Assembly: GCA_029718625.1 (NCBI GenBank)
Contig: CM056395.1
Span: forward strand, 25,066,076-25,130,075
Direction of reading: 5' to 3'
DNA: 64,000 nt
From: Synaphobranchus kaupii
Taxonomy: Eukaryota > Chordata > Actinopteri > Anguilliformes > Synaphobranchidae
Made by a program: the position numbers and the translations under genes. Under the pieces are notes generated by a model. That model ran no database searches. It was given only the letters and a program-made list of their open reading frames with translations, and was not told the origin of the DNA. Of the stretch, positions 12,334-24,359 are shown one piece after another (position 1 is the first letter of the stretch; every line of letters begins with the position of its first letter).

Positions 12334-12411
12334 GTGCCTGTAGCGTAGTGCTTAAGGTGTAGCCCTCCCATGTAGTAGTTTGGTGGTTCAATCCCCACCT
12401 GTTCCTAACAT
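12334..12411 (+). repeat. tRNA-like SINE head (degenerate)
   Basis: The sequence carries a box-A-like segment TAGCGTAGTGCTTAAGG at 12341-12357. A box B, GGTTCAATCC, lies at 12385-12394, about 28 bp further on. This is the internal RNA polymerase III promoter layout of tRNA-derived SINEs. It cannot fold as a complete tRNA (no matching acceptor stem), so it is a SINE head rather than a tRNA gene. The body and tail of the SINE are not recognisable. Confidence 0.5.
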
Positions 12412-13062
12412 TTATTTTTGACGCACACAATGTGCACGTTATGCTAGAGAATGTTCTTTTACCATGAAATAAGTTATTGCAAAGGCTAAGAAATTTCACA
12501 ATATTAACTGCTAACTGAATTTAATTATGCATATGCCGATAGTCCAGTACAGTAGTTCGAGCCCCACGTCCCAAATGAGTGAGTGCACGGAACAGTCCAC
12601 AGCTCTCCAAAACATTGGTTTCTATAAGAAACATAAATCTTCATGCATAATGCGATCTTGCCCACATTTTGTAGACCTAGCTATGTAGGCCTATTCTGAG
12701 CTGTCATGTTCTTCTGCTCAGCAGCACAGCAATCACACACATTTCCTTTGGAAATGCTTTCTAGTTATTATTGTAGTTGTTATGGTTGTTAGTGCTGTTG
12801 CTGTTGTTATTATTATCACATGTATGTCTTTAGGAGAAAGGCTTTCCATCTACAAAAGAGGACTCTGCTGTTAGCAGGGGAGATGGGGTGTCTTTGTCTG
12901 TCACACACACACGGGTGAAAGCAGAGAGGTCCCGTTTCTGAGAGAATAGAGACAACCCTCCACCTCTCTCACCTCCTCCCTCCCTCTGTCCTTCATCACC
13001 CTGCATGGGGCATTAAGAACATCCTGTCTCCTGTCCTCTCACGGGATGCTACAGCACCGCGA
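12412..13062. other. Non-coding stretch, no gene seen
   Basis: Unique sequence with no supported feature. A second box-B-like motif (GTTCGAGCCCC) near 12556-12566 has no partner box A. Confidence 0.4.
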
Positions 13063-13144
<82 letters not shown>

Positions 13145-13370
13145 GGGGAGGGAGAGAGAGAGAGGGAGGAGAGAGCAAGAAGAGAGATAGGAGGAGAGAG
13201 AGAAGAAATGAGCGAGAGGGGGAGAAATGGAGGAAAGAGAGGTGGGAGAGAGATGGATGTAGGGGGGAGAAAGAGAGGAGAGAGTAAGGGAGATAGGTGG
13301 GAGAGGGAGGCAGAGAAAGGAGAGAGGGAGGGAGAGAGAGAAGGAGGGATGGAGGGAGACAGAGCCTCCG
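13063..13370. repeat. (GT)n microsatellite followed by a purine-only tract
   Basis: About 36 GT dinucleotides (to about 13138) are followed by roughly 230 bp in which the plus strand is almost entirely G and A (GAGAGG, GGGAGA and similar). Both halves favour non-B DNA: Z-DNA for the GT run and triplex (H-DNA) for the purine strand. Open frames across it are artefacts of low complexity. Confidence 0.9.
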
Positions 13371-15129
13371 TGTATCTGTGTTTTTGTGTTAAAAATAAAC
13401 CTGCACCGTGTGCCTCATACAGACATGATCCATCGCTCACCATTCCCACGGAACGTGCTGGCAGGCATTACTGAGCGATCACCGCTCACATGAACACGCG
13501 CATCCGTTACATGTGGATAGCTTTCCTCCCCTTAAGCTGGTTACACACGCAACATCAGGGATACTGCCCCAGACTGAAGATCCCAAGCACACATCTGTAA
13601 ATCTGCTCTTTCCCAGGGGGAAAAAATTCTAATAATTGTTTTTATGTTGTATTTATCCTGGAATGAGCATAGGTGTACATCTGGTCATAGCTTCTATGTC
13701 TGTTTACAAGCTGTGTACTGTGTGTTGTGCATAATGTTTACCTGACACCCCTGTGTCCCCATTCTATTACCTACTAGAGGCATATTGTCCTCTCTTCTCT
13801 CCGCTCTCTCTCTCTCTCTCACGCACACACACACACACACCCTTCAGAGACACACCATGTGACTTGCACACAGCCGGTTGGTGCTATTACACCCTTGGAA
13901 TAGAATAGAATCGCACTTCTCTGAGCAGGAGATGAGGCACACTTAGCTAAGCTAACAACGTTGGCAGGTACTTCATGGGCAACAAGCGCGCTCTCTTTGG
14001 GAATTCTACCCGGGTTCCGAACGGAGCCCTCTCGCCCTATTGGAAGGTTTAAACCCTCCAAAATAAGATGGCACGGCTGTATAATTGAATGTGGAAAGGA
14101 AGGTAGTCTCTTTGAGGGCTGGCTACACACTAGTTGGCTGTAGAGCCTCACTACCAGCCTGTGTTGTCCATTCCGTTTCAAAGCCGTCAGTAAATGGCTA
14201 CCTACAGAAATTGCAAATCTCAGTTGTTCACTTATACGCCGATAAGTATAAGTGGCAGATTGATTTCCTGCTCCAATTCAGTGATTCAAACTTGAAAAAA
14301 ACATCTCTGATTGCCACTGTCATATTATACTGCTGTCAATTTTTACCATTATTATTGTGAATTATTTTTAATTACCTTTCATTTACATTAAATTTAACAT
14401 GTGAGAATAGGTCCTTTTCTCCTCTCTTCGTAATTAAGAATGATCCACTTCATTAAAGCAAGTGGATAATTTAGGCTATAATAACAATATAACAATTTTT
14501 TTCGGATAATTATAAATAATTGGACTTTTAACCAGCACACGCTTTAATATTAATATTTGAACAGTTACACCATTCCTGTTTTTAGAATATTGATTTAAAA
14601 AATGTATTTGTGCTGAAATGCAAAAGATTTTTTCCCCTTGCTTTACATTTTTTGGTGTTTCTCTCTCGTTTTTGCTTTTTGCTTATGGATGTGCTATTCA
14701 TTTCTGTCTCCCCTGTCAACCCCCTGTCTTTCAACGGTCATGTCTCTGAGGAAATCCCAATCCCGCAGCTTCCCAGCGCATGTTGTTAGCGGTTGTGTGT
14801 TGTCTTTGCGTCACGGTCTCCTCAACTACAGAGAACAAAGCCTGGATTTGCCCTCTTCCCTCAAGTCAAGGATGGCGTGAACATGCCACTTTAATTTGAC
14901 TTCCAGTTTTGTAAAGGGTCAGACGTCTTATTCTGCGGTATGATACGAAACAGTTCAAAGTATCATGGCTTTGTTATTTCGATGCGTGCGTTTAAATTAT
15001 TGCTGAGACAGCCTGGTGTTTTCATCACAGTGCGCCTGTGAAGTTAAAACCCTTGCTGAGAATAAATAAAACTGGTTTGAGCTTTATTTTTTATTGAAAA
15101 TTTGTGATGAATTTAATGATTTAGTGATT
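13371..15129. other. Non-coding stretch
   Basis: No gene was found. A (CT)n/(CA)n compound microsatellite lies at about 13806-13840. The remainder is unique, AT-rich after 14180. Confidence 0.4.
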
Positions 15130-15133
15130 TTTA

Positions 15134-15354
15134 CATTACAGGCATTTAACAGACACTCTTATCCAGAGCGACTTACAGAATTTTTAAAATCATTTTTACA
15201 TACTATCCATTTTATACAGCTGGATATATACTAAAGCAATTCAGGTTAAGTATCTCGCTCAAGAGTACAACAGCAGTGTCCTACCTGGGAATCGAACCTG
15301 CAACATTTGGGTTACAAGCCCAGTTCCCTACCCACTATACTACACTACCTCCCG
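15134..15354 (-). repeat. tRNA-derived SINE, family 1, copy 1
   Basis: Read on the minus strand: a tRNA-like head with box A (TAGTATAGTGGGTAGGG) and box B (GGTTCGATTCCC), a body, and a LINE-type tail that folds as a short stem (GTCGCTCTGGATAAGAGTG) before CTGTTAAATGCCTGTAATG. The tail is the kind recognised by fish L2/CR1-type reverse transcriptases. This copy is the most diverged of the three in the window. Confidence 0.85.
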
Positions 15355-17058
15355 ATTTAATGGGTAATTCTAATGAGTGATTACTCAGAAACCTTATAGT
15401 TTTATTACAACTCCATTTAGCATTCTCAACTTTTATTCACTGTTTCAGCTTTTAAATTTGGAGACTCAACTTGTTAACGATCATCTCAGCTCTATACAAA
15501 TTTCTTTGATTGAATATGCAATATTTTTTCAGTTAGGCCCGTGGGCTCACAGCATGAGGTAATGTAGCGTACAGTATTTAACAAGCTACTTAAAATATGA
15601 GAACTGTGATACAGCTTTTTCATTCTCATTACTGACTTACTGACTGATATTTTCGGTAACAGTAAAGTATTTCAACACAGTTATGTTTTATCTCAGGTAA
15701 TGTTGCTATTACTTGCTTATTTACTTGCTGTATGATTTTATTTCCCTGTAGCTGTGCAAGCCTGCATGCATACTGTTTGTCAGCCCAAAGCAAAGACTGG
15801 CAGTTTCTTTGTGGGCAAGCCGTGTTTTTAATCTCACTGCAAAGCATTTCAACAGTTATGTTTTATCTAAGATAGTCTTGCCGTTAGGCTACTTTATAAC
15901 TGTGAGCCTCGGCCACCGCTGCGGCTATACGGCATGCAACGAAGATTGGCGGCTTCATTGTGGCAAGGTGCGCTTGTAATTAATTCAGCTGTCACCGTGA
16001 TGGACCTGGCTTCAACTGCGAGGGAGGTGTAATGAGCCTTCGCGCGCTCCAGCGCTAGTTAAGATATGCTGTGATTCATACTCAAGTGCTCTCCGTGAGA
16101 AAGCCCCTCCTAACGGCCGATTGTACGCTGCGTTTCGCCTTGCGCTGCTCATTGACTCGTATGCCCAGTGGGATCTATTAAGCCTCGCCGCTCCTCCAGA
16201 AAGCGCAGGAACACATGTCTTTATACAGATAGCTTGATTGATAACCTTAGAAGCTGCGGACTTGTATGCGTTCTATTCACTTGGCATCGAGGGGCAGCGG
16301 ACCTTCCAACTGTATCAGGAGTGATGAGCACACGCCCTCTTAATCGGCTCTGATAATTGCACTGATCAGTTTAAAGGAGAATTTTACCCATAATACATTT
16401 TTTTTTTTAATAGTTTGTACATCATCCTTACTGTAGCCTATCACAGGTGCAAGTTGTGTGCAGGATGAAGAATAACTCAAGCTAAGAAAAATGACAATAT
16501 ATTTTATGTGCTTTTATTGTAGATACCCTTGTTTTTTTTTTGTTTTTTTGCTATTTTTTCAGCATAAAATGCAAGTTCAAAATTTTTTGAAAATAGTTTT
16601 AATTTTGCATGCGATTATGATCCATGCATTTCCGCATGCTGTAATTCTTGACGCATCTCGTACCTACAGGGGTTTTTTTGCTCCATTTTCGTAAAAGCTC
16701 TTGCAGGTCTCCCAAGCCAAAATGTGTCCAGAGAAATACATGTAAGACGGCCGGGACTGTCACATTGAGCTTCCATAAGAGAATCTTTCAGCTGTTCCCA
16801 TTTTGTGCCGGGCCCAGAGGTTCACAGAGGTCCTGAATAGATTCAAATCCTGGTCAGGCACAAATTACCGTGTGACAAGAAAGAAATCAAACCAAGTTGG
16901 TGAAACGTCATGTGGTGACAGTCGGGTCGACACCATTTACGACAACAAAATGTGTTTTTTTTTTTTTATACTACAGCAGCAATGATGCATGTGTCGAAGG
17001 CCTGGGAAATCTGGACTTAAATGTGGAAACTCCAGCACTAGATGGAAATCCCCTCTTA
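15355..17058. other. Non-coding stretch
   Basis: Unique sequence without a recognisable gene. The block 15900-16360 is richer in CpG and free of repeats and could be a regulatory element; there is no direct evidence. Confidence 0.35.
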
Positions 17059-17193
17059 CAGTAAGTTAGAGAATCAGTCTGAAAGTGCATTACAGTAAGT
17101 CAGAGAATCAGTCTGAAAGTGCATTACAGTAAGTCAGAGAATCAGTCTGAAAGTGCATTACAGTAAGTCAGAGAATCAGTCTGAAAGTGCATT
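17059..17193. repeat. 34-bp tandem repeat, four units
   Basis: The unit starts CAGTAAGTCAGAGAATCAG and ends AAAGTGCATTA. Four almost identical copies are present; the first has one T in place of C. Each unit contains ACAGTAAGT, which resembles a splice donor. Confidence 0.95.
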
Positions 17194-19129
17194 TGTTCAC
17201 AAGGATTCATAGTATGTGGAAATTTTCTCTCAGGACCATTATTAATGCACTCCAAAATGCAACTGCCAATATGAGTCAGATTAGTGTTAATATACACTAG
17301 TATTATTATTAGTTTTACAATGGCTAAACTCTATTTTAAAGTATACTCGTGGAACGTATGTGATTTAAAGCACCAATGTGTAATTGTATGCATTGCAAGT
17401 CACTCTGGTTGAAGACGTGACCTGCTAAACGACCGTAATAGTAATGAAATTTTAATTTTTTTTTTAAACTGCCATTTTGAAGGAACCATTTTGAGAACAC
17501 CACTTGACACAACTCCCATCTTTTTTGGAAAGAATGCGATGCTGCTGTACCCGGGTTGCATGTGCGTAAACAGAGGCTGAAATGCAGTCTGAGCCCTATA
17601 ATTTACTCATGTTTCTGTTTGTTTTCACACGGTGCTCTAATTAGCACAATGACTACGATGGTATTCATTGGGTAATGACCCACACAGACTCTCTCCACGT
17701 CGTCTGTAACACAGCTGGGAACCGTGTTAACCTTTTGCAATGGAACAGTAAACAGTAAAGTCATGTTTTTGCATCAGTAACTCCAGTGAATACATGTATT
17801 TCTCATAGTAACTCATAGTCTGAAGAAAATGGTATGAGGAGGGTAATGCAACAGAATATCACATTTTTATGCAATGCAAAGCAGCAAATGGGCTACAAAA
17901 CAATATAATGGTTGTTAAAGTTAATATTCCAAAAAGTGATGTTTTCCATTTTGGTATTTAGCTTTAAGATACATCATTTAATGGAGGGGTAATGGAATTT
18001 TAGGGATTTTTTTCAGAGTGTTTCTGTTTTCTGTTACTCCAGGCTGTGTGTTTTTTATTTATTTTATTTTGTATTTATTTGTGCATGGGCGTGCATGACT
18101 GCATGTGTTCGTTGAATATCTCTGGTGATTTCAAAGGGATTTTAACCTCTAGCTGTGAAAATTTCTACAAATAAATTCAGTAGAATTTCAATATTTCAGA
18201 AACAAAAGTTACTTTTCTGCTCTTGATGGGAGCATGTACCCATACAATTCATGAAGTCAAGTTAGGGATGATTATTTTCTAAGGCATGCAGCGTTGTATT
18301 TAAGACAGAGTAATGACTGCTTCAACTGTTTACACACTGTCTTAACATTCTGCATGCACGTGGAGCATTCATTATACCTGAAAGATTAAGTTTGAGGGCA
18401 AACTCTACGATGGAAATCTAAGAATGAGACAGAAATAGATGCAATATAAGCACTTAGACTTAAATATATTATTGTTAAAAGAACATGTAACAAGCAATAC
18501 AAGTTTCTTCACCAATTTCGTTTTTTTTCCTTATGCCTAAATCTGACACTTTAATCTTTTATCATTGCTACTGGAAATAAAACCATATCTGTTTTCATGC
18601 AGCCCGTCTTAAGATGCACCTAGCTGCTGTAAAAAGCTTTCTCTGGAATTCTAGCCGGCCAAATTGATTGATTTTGTGGGTTCACTTCCACTCAAGGGTT
18701 TTTCAGATGAACATTATCAGATATTACACAGGAGTTAGACTGCTTTCACGATGAGTAAAAGAAAAAGAAACCTTTTTTTCTCTCCATGTGAGAACCTGAA
18801 AATCTTGTGAATGGAGAAGTACATCTGAACCAGACATTTTTACCTGAACTTTGAAGGCTTTTTCCCCTGCTTTATTTATTCAGATTCTTATTATCTTGGT
18901 GGTCAGCAGATCATATACAGACTATGCATGATGTCACTCTCAAAAAGGGTTCCTGCTGAACATATACTGTATATATAAATGAAACAGTTCTTAAAGTACA
19001 ATTACTGATGCCCTGGGTAAACAGCATCTGAGTTCAGTACATACTATTCATATTTGAACTGAATTAATGAAATTTGAAATAAGATCACTGGACGTCTCAA
19101 AACATATATATTATATCAGAAATTTTATT
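17194..19129. other. Non-coding stretch, no gene seen
   Basis: AT-rich unique sequence. The part 18560-18800 has few repeats and could be a conserved element, but nothing in the sequence proves function. Confidence 0.4.
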
Positions 19130-19136
19130 TGATATA

Positions 19137-19368
19137 CATTACATTACATTACAGGCATTTAGCAGACGCTCTTATCCAGAGTGACTTACACAACTTTTTT
19201 TTAGCATTTTTTACATATTATCCATTTTTACACCTGGATATATACTGAAGCGATTCAGGTTAAGTACCTTGCTCAAGGGTACAACGGCAGTGTCCTACCT
19301 GGGAATCGAACCTGCAACCTTTCGGTTAGAAGGCCAGTTCCTTAACCATTATACTATACTGCCGCCCC
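19137..19368 (-). repeat. tRNA-derived SINE, family 1, copy 2 with target duplication
   Basis: The best copy of the family. On the minus strand the head has GGCGGCAGTATAGTATAATG and box B GGTTCGATTCCC. The body follows, and the tail stem GTCACTCTGGATAAGAGCG is followed by TCTGCTAAATGCCTG and (TAATG)n. A 7-bp duplication TGATATA flanks it (19130-19136 and 19369-19375), marking one retroposition event. Confidence 0.9.
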
Positions 19369-19375
19369 TGATATA

Positions 19376-20571
19376 ATTTCGATCATAATACTATTAATAA
19401 TAGTAATTTGAATTGTAATCATATTTTCTCCAAAAATGCCTTCACTTTGATGTGAGACATCTGATTCAGTTGAATGTCTTTATTTAACATGTCTGTTTGT
19501 GTTTTGTGGGTTTGCCCCACTGTCTTTGTCTTTTTTTTTGCTGGCAACTACAACTGAAGTTCCCTCACAGGAAAATATTTCTCACACGCGCAGTTTGAAT
19601 ACCCATCAATCAAGAAGAGGGGAGATGGGGCGTTGACTTGCTTACGTGGAAAAAAAGGTTTTTACCCTTTTTCATGTCACGAATAGGGGCGTGGCTCAAA
19701 CAAAACTTTTCAGTTTGGATTTTAGCGAATGCCTCTTTTTTGACACAAAATTTGGTGGCACGAGAGCCATGAGAGGCTTAATTACATTTCAGTTTTTTTT
19801 AACAATAGGATATATGTGATTTATGAAATGGGGACAAGATACTCGGCTTTATATCTCAAAATATGTGATTTATGTGTTTATTACCCCTTTAAGATGGATG
19901 GTAGGCTGCTATCCCTGAAGGAATTAACCAACACAAAGGAAGGTTGAGAGCTTAATGTGACCAAATGTTTTGTGGTCTCATGTTGTTAGCAAAGTTGATG
20001 TGGTATTTTGGTTCCCAAAATTTTGATTCATAAAGCTTCCATGTCCACTGGGATCCTCTCAACAGATCCTTGCTTTTGGTATTTCTTTATATGAAAAAAG
20101 GCTTCTTTCAGCTCATGTCAGTCTAACTCATCCGCCAGCCGGAAAAGCCACAAGAGCAGTCTTCTCTGTGAAATGTGAAATGTTCCTTCCCCCTTCTGTT
20201 TCAGTTACAGTTATCACCTTAGATACTTATCATCTTTCTTGTCAGGAATGTTTTGTCCGTGTGGCTAAAACCACGGCTTCATTCCCAGAAAGCACACATC
20301 CCAGCGGACATTTTTATGGTGAAAAGTCCATGGAATGCCGCCTAGGCCCCGTTCAAGGGAAAAACCCGGCGATGTTTGGTCGAAAAGTGAAACACTTCTA
20401 GCCAACCAGGACGTGGCCAGCCTATATCTCTGTAAAACATGAGTTACATCGGAGTTTAAACTAGTCCGTTTATGTGAAGACGTCTCTCAAACTAAACTTC
20501 CACCCTTGTAGACGTCTAGATTCCGGCTTTTGCTCAGTGGAATTGCATTTAATGTCATCAGCACCTGTGCA
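19376..20571. other. Non-coding stretch, no gene seen
   Basis: Unique sequence; open frames carry no recognisable domain. Confidence 0.4.
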
Positions 20572-20716
20572 GGTGTGTGTGTGTGTGTGTGTGTGTGTGC
20601 ATGCATGCGTGTGTGCGTGTGTGACAAGTGATATAATAAAAGGGTGCATTTAATAACAGGGTACATCTCTTTACATTTAAGAGAACCCCTACGCACGCAC
20701 GGATGCACGCACGCAC

Positions 20717-20747
<31 letters not shown>

Positions 20748-20748
20748 A
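20572..20748. repeat. Paired TG and CA microsatellites in inverted arrangement
   Basis: A (TG)n run with variants at 20572-20624 faces a (CA)n run at 20696-20748, about 70 bp apart. The two runs are complementary and could pair as a hairpin or cruciform. Frames rich in Cys-Val or Thr-His here are artefacts. Confidence 0.9.
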
Positions 20749-21239
20749 TGAATTCCACTTAAGCAGTAGACTCTTACATCGTGGCTCAATTGCCTCTCTT
20801 AGTGCAAAATGGAGAAGAACATTGTGATTCATATCAAGTCAATTACTGCAGTGACCATGAATAACTACACGGTAGCTAAGCTAAGAGTTCTGACTTAATG
20901 TAAGAAAGAATAACCTAAGTGACCGTCCATTCCCTTGACCACTCTCTCGAGAAAAGGAACACCTTATTATTTTTCTTCTATTTCACACACAATCACATTT
21001 TGAGGCCACCTTGCTTGAGCCTTGCAGTGATTCACCATGGATAGAAATTACTATCATATACAGTGCCCTCCACAATTATTGGCACCCCTGGTAAAGATGA
21101 GTAAAAATGGTTATAAAAAAATTCACCGTTTAGTGAATTAGCTTAATCCCACACTGAAAAAATGAGGTTTACTTCCAACCTTTAATTGAAGTAAATTTAT
21201 TCTGAGAAAAAAAAAATCCCTCATCAAGAAATAATTATT

Positions 21240-21543
21240 AGTTTTGGAGAGTTGATGACCCCAAGATGCTACTTTCCTCTGTAATTCTCCAACAATGATC
21301 CTTGGGGATTTTTCTGCCTTTCTTACCATCCTCCTCACTGTGCGTGGGGGCAAAATAAACTTGGGTCCTCTTTCAGGCAAGTTTGTAACAGTTCCAGTTG
21401 CTTTGAACTTTTTATGCATTGCCTTAACGGTAGATATGGACATTTTCAGGTGAGTAGCTATTTTTTTATAGCCATTCCCTGACTTATGAAGCTAAACACA
21501 CTTTTCCCTCATTTGATTTGTGTGTTCTCTTCTATTTCCCATG
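21240..21543 (-). pseudogene. Tc1-like transposase, N-terminal fragment
   Basis: On the minus strand, translation from ATG at 21543 gives MGNRREHTNQMREKCV, a stop, then KSGNGYKKIATHLKMSIST. This continues in the same frame with the helix-turn-helix region ISTVKAMHKKF, ATGTVTNLPERGP and RTVRRMVRKAEKSPR. These are the paired-like DNA-binding modules of Tc1 transposases. The frame then runs into the terminal repeat at about 21240, so the whole catalytic DDE domain is gone. The in-frame stop near 21494 shows it is not functional. About 100 of the usual 340 residues remain. Confidence 0.85.
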
Positions 21544-21903
21544 GTGATGTATGAATAAGGGAATATAGCCTCTGTGTCACCTCATATTTATACCCCAGTG
21601 AAACAGGAAGTCGTGGATTACTGCTTGAAAGTTCCTAAACACTCTGATAAACTTTAAAAAGTTAAATATAAATGGAAAAAATGCTTCAGTTACATTTTGT
21701 TCATAAGAATTTCTAGGGGTGCCAATAATTGTGGCACACATGTTTTTGTTAAAAATTATTTCTTGATGAGGGTTTTTTTTTCTCAGAATAAATTTACTTC
21801 AATTAAAGGTTTGATTTTTCTCAATTTTTCAGTGTGAGATTAAGCTAATTCACCAAACGGTAAATTTTTTATAACCCTTTTTTACTCATCTTTACCAGGG
21901 GTG

Positions 21904-23031
21904 TGTAACGTTCCGCTCCCTTCCTGTCCGTTTTCCATGTTTTACCCTTTCCCTCCGTGTCATGTTGGATTCCCTTCGTCCGTGTTTTCCCCTTTGCTAC
22001 AGGCTGGGCGTGCCCCCTTCCGTTTGTTTCACTCTGTTCTCCCACTTTGGTTTCACCTATCTCCTTTCCTGCTTGTGGCATGCATTCCTCACCTGTTAAT
22101 TATTCAATCACCCGTGGTTACATTCCTCACGATTTCCTTATTGGTTTCAATTTCACTCCCCTACTTAAACCCCCGACTGGCTGCTATTCAGCGCCAGTTC
22201 GTTAATGTACTTTGTTTGGTCTTGGTCTCTTGTCTTTAGTCCTGTCCTTGTATATCAAGTTTGATCTTTGTATTCCGGTACCTACTCTGTGAAGTTAACC
22301 CACTGTTTGTAGATTTTTCCAGTCCCTGCTGCTGCTGTCCTGTCTGCCTTTGTTTTGTTCGTTTGTGCTATTACCCTCCTCAGCTCCGTCCAGCCTGCAG
22401 CTGTTCCACTCTGTGTTGTTGCAGTACCTCAGCTCTCTACCAACGTTGCACCCGCAGCTGGGTGAACTGTCTCTGCACCCTCCAGTGGTTCCTGTCCGGC
22501 CGTGGCGCCCACCTTGCTGCGGTTACGGTCCCAGGCTCCGCTGTGGTCCAGCTACCCAGACCGGGCTAACTAGAGCTTCACCACACTGCTTACCCTGTTC
22601 GTGTTCCGCCTAAATACCTACCTCTGCCTTTCAGTACCTGTGCCAGTTCGGGTCGTGCCTCAACCCAGTTCCCGTTGGACCTCCCAGTCCAGTCTCAGCC
22701 CAGTTCAGGCTTGGAACGACCCGCTGTACCAGTTCCTGTTGGACCTCCCAGTCCAGTTCCAGTTCCGGTTCGGAACGCAAGTCCAGTTCCGGCTTGGAGC
22801 AGTCTGCTGTTTCCGTTGTACCAGTTCCTGTTGGACCTCCCGGTCCAGTTCCAGTCCAGTTCCGGCTTGGAGCACGTAGCTGTTATTAAGGACTTCCTCT
22901 GTTCTTGTTTTTGTTGTGTTTTACCTATGTACAGCTTGGGACTACCCCAAGCTTTCTGAATAAATACTCATTTCCGTTTCCCTGTCTCTTGGTCGTGCGT
23001 TTGGGTTCAGTCAGTGAGTTGGATCGTGACA
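21904..23031 (+). mobile_element. Solo LTR of the sushi-like chromovirus family (diverged)
   Basis: Begins TGTAACGTTCCG and ends ATCGTGACA, matching the ends of the LTRs at 28,664 and 34,424. It is flanked by a perfect 5-bp duplication GGGTG (21899-21903 and 23032-23036). It is 1,128 bp, shorter than the young LTRs mainly because its internal CCAGTTCC-type repeats are fewer. It keeps the TATA-like ACTTAAAC, the GCGCCAGTTCGTT block at 22191-22203 and a polyadenylation signal AATAAA at 22959-22964. No internal coding sequence remains, so it is the product of LTR-LTR recombination. It lies inside the right terminal repeat of a Tc1 element and is therefore younger than that element. Confidence 0.9.
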
Positions 23032-23058
23032 GGGTGCCAATAATTGTGGAGGGCACTG

Positions 23059-23633
23059 TATATGTGGGAATGGGTAACTCAGACTGAGACCACAATTTTC
23101 CCTGAGTTAAACTATAGCTTTAGAGTGGATTACACAGAATAAAAAAATAATTTAAAAAAAAATCTTGTCCAATCTATGTTTTCCACATAAACAAGAGTGG
23201 GTTTTATCATTTGATTTATATTGATTAGTTTAAATTCCCTCAGCGTTCTCAAAAGAATTTCAACAAGTGTTACAAAAGGTCACGGTGGTGTGAAGAACCG
23301 GCCAAGTGAAAGCTGTTACTTCTGTGCCAAATGCATTTTGGGGATGAAAACCCCCTCCTCCTTTGAAGTGAGTCACAGAAGTTCTAATCAAGCCAAGAAC
23401 AGTTTAAGAAATGAAGTTTAAGGAACACATTCAATCTGTTAAGTTCAGTGAGCTGGATTGGTATGAGAAGTGTACTTATGATGCCAATGCATATTCTGAA
23501 GTAATGATTTTAAAAATAACAAGCAATATATACCCATAATAAACAACATGGAAATATACCGACTACAATCTTTATTTAGTTTTTGTCACTCAATTCAAAT
23601 TTGCTTTATTGGCCTGATGTATATATACATATA
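23059..23633. other. Non-coding stretch, no gene seen
   Basis: AT-rich unique sequence between the Tc1 element and the MITE. Confidence 0.4.
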
Positions 23634-24101
23634 TAAACCGATCAGCCACAACATTAAAACCACTGACAGGTGAAGTGAATAACATTGATTATCTTGTTAT
23701 TTTGGTTCTGTACTCTAGCACTTTGAGTTTGAAATGACACAATGATAATGAGGTTGAAGTGCAGACTGTCAGCTTTAATTTGAGGGTATTTTCATCCATC
23801 CAAAGGATATGTGACCGAATATTAAAAATTATTACTTTATTCTACATTATGTTAAACTGTCCAATATTTTTTGAAGGGGGGGGGGGGCGGGCTATGTACA
23901 AAAGGTTCTATAATTTCTAAACGGTTTATCCCATATGGATGAAAATATCCTCAAATTAAAGCTGACAGTCTGCACTTCCACTGCATTGTCATTGTATCCT
24001 TTCAAACTCAAAGTACAAGAGTACAGAACCAAAATAACAACAAGATGAGATAATCAATGTTATTCACTTTACCTGTCAGTGGTTTTAATGATCGGTGTAT
24101 A
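23634..24101. mobile_element. Inverted-repeat MITE with chimeric ends
   Basis: The outer arms read ACCGATCAGCCACAACATT on the left (from about 23637) and the inverse AATGATCGGTGTATA on the right. The same arms continue through CCACTGACAGGTGAAGTGAA and its complement. The inner arms (23694-24040) are a different inverted repeat, shared with the MITE at 39,814-40,367: TGTTATTTTGGTTCTGTACT, CTGTCAGCTTTAATTTGAGG and their complements. TA flanks suggest Tc1/mariner-type mobilisation. There is no coding capacity. A G run of about 13 lies near the centre (23877-23889). Confidence 0.75.
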
Positions 24102-24216
24102 TACAGTACGTATATATATATATTATATATATATTGCCAAAGCATGAAAAAAATACAACAAATACAATCATCACACATTGTCACTTTGATCACTGTCTCT
24201 CTCCTTCTCTCTGTCA

Positions 24217-24290
24217 CACACACACACACACACACACACACCCATGCATGCACACACGCACGGACACACACACGCGCACACACACCGAAC
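24217..24290. repeat. (CA)n microsatellite, interrupted
   Basis: CA dinucleotides with CATG and CG interruptions. Confidence 0.9.
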
Positions 24291-24359
24291 TAAGTGCACT
24301 GAACAAATTTCAAAACAAAGACGTAAGAAGAATAGCATATTAGTAACTAAACAACATCC

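Larger units (their letters stand above)
21061..23058 (-). mobile_element. Tc1-type DNA transposon, decayed, interrupted by a solo LTR
   Basis: The ends are CAGTGCCCTCCACAATTATT (left) and its inverse GGAGGGCACTG (right), flanked by TA at 21059-21060 and 23059-23060. The inverted terminal regions are about 180-240 bp each. The left arm (21061-21240) and right arm (about 21700-21903 plus 23032-23058) share TTGGCACCCCTGGTAAAG, AATAAATTTACTTC and ATTTCTTGATGAGG motifs in inverse order. A solo LTR splits the right arm. Without it the element would be about 865 bp, and it keeps only the N-terminal part of a transposase on the minus strand. Confidence 0.85.

Noticed and set aside
12334..12411. tRNA gene
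   Set aside because: Box A and B are present but no cloverleaf with a closed acceptor stem; best seen as a SINE head. The heads of the other SINEs were rejected as tRNA genes for the same reason.
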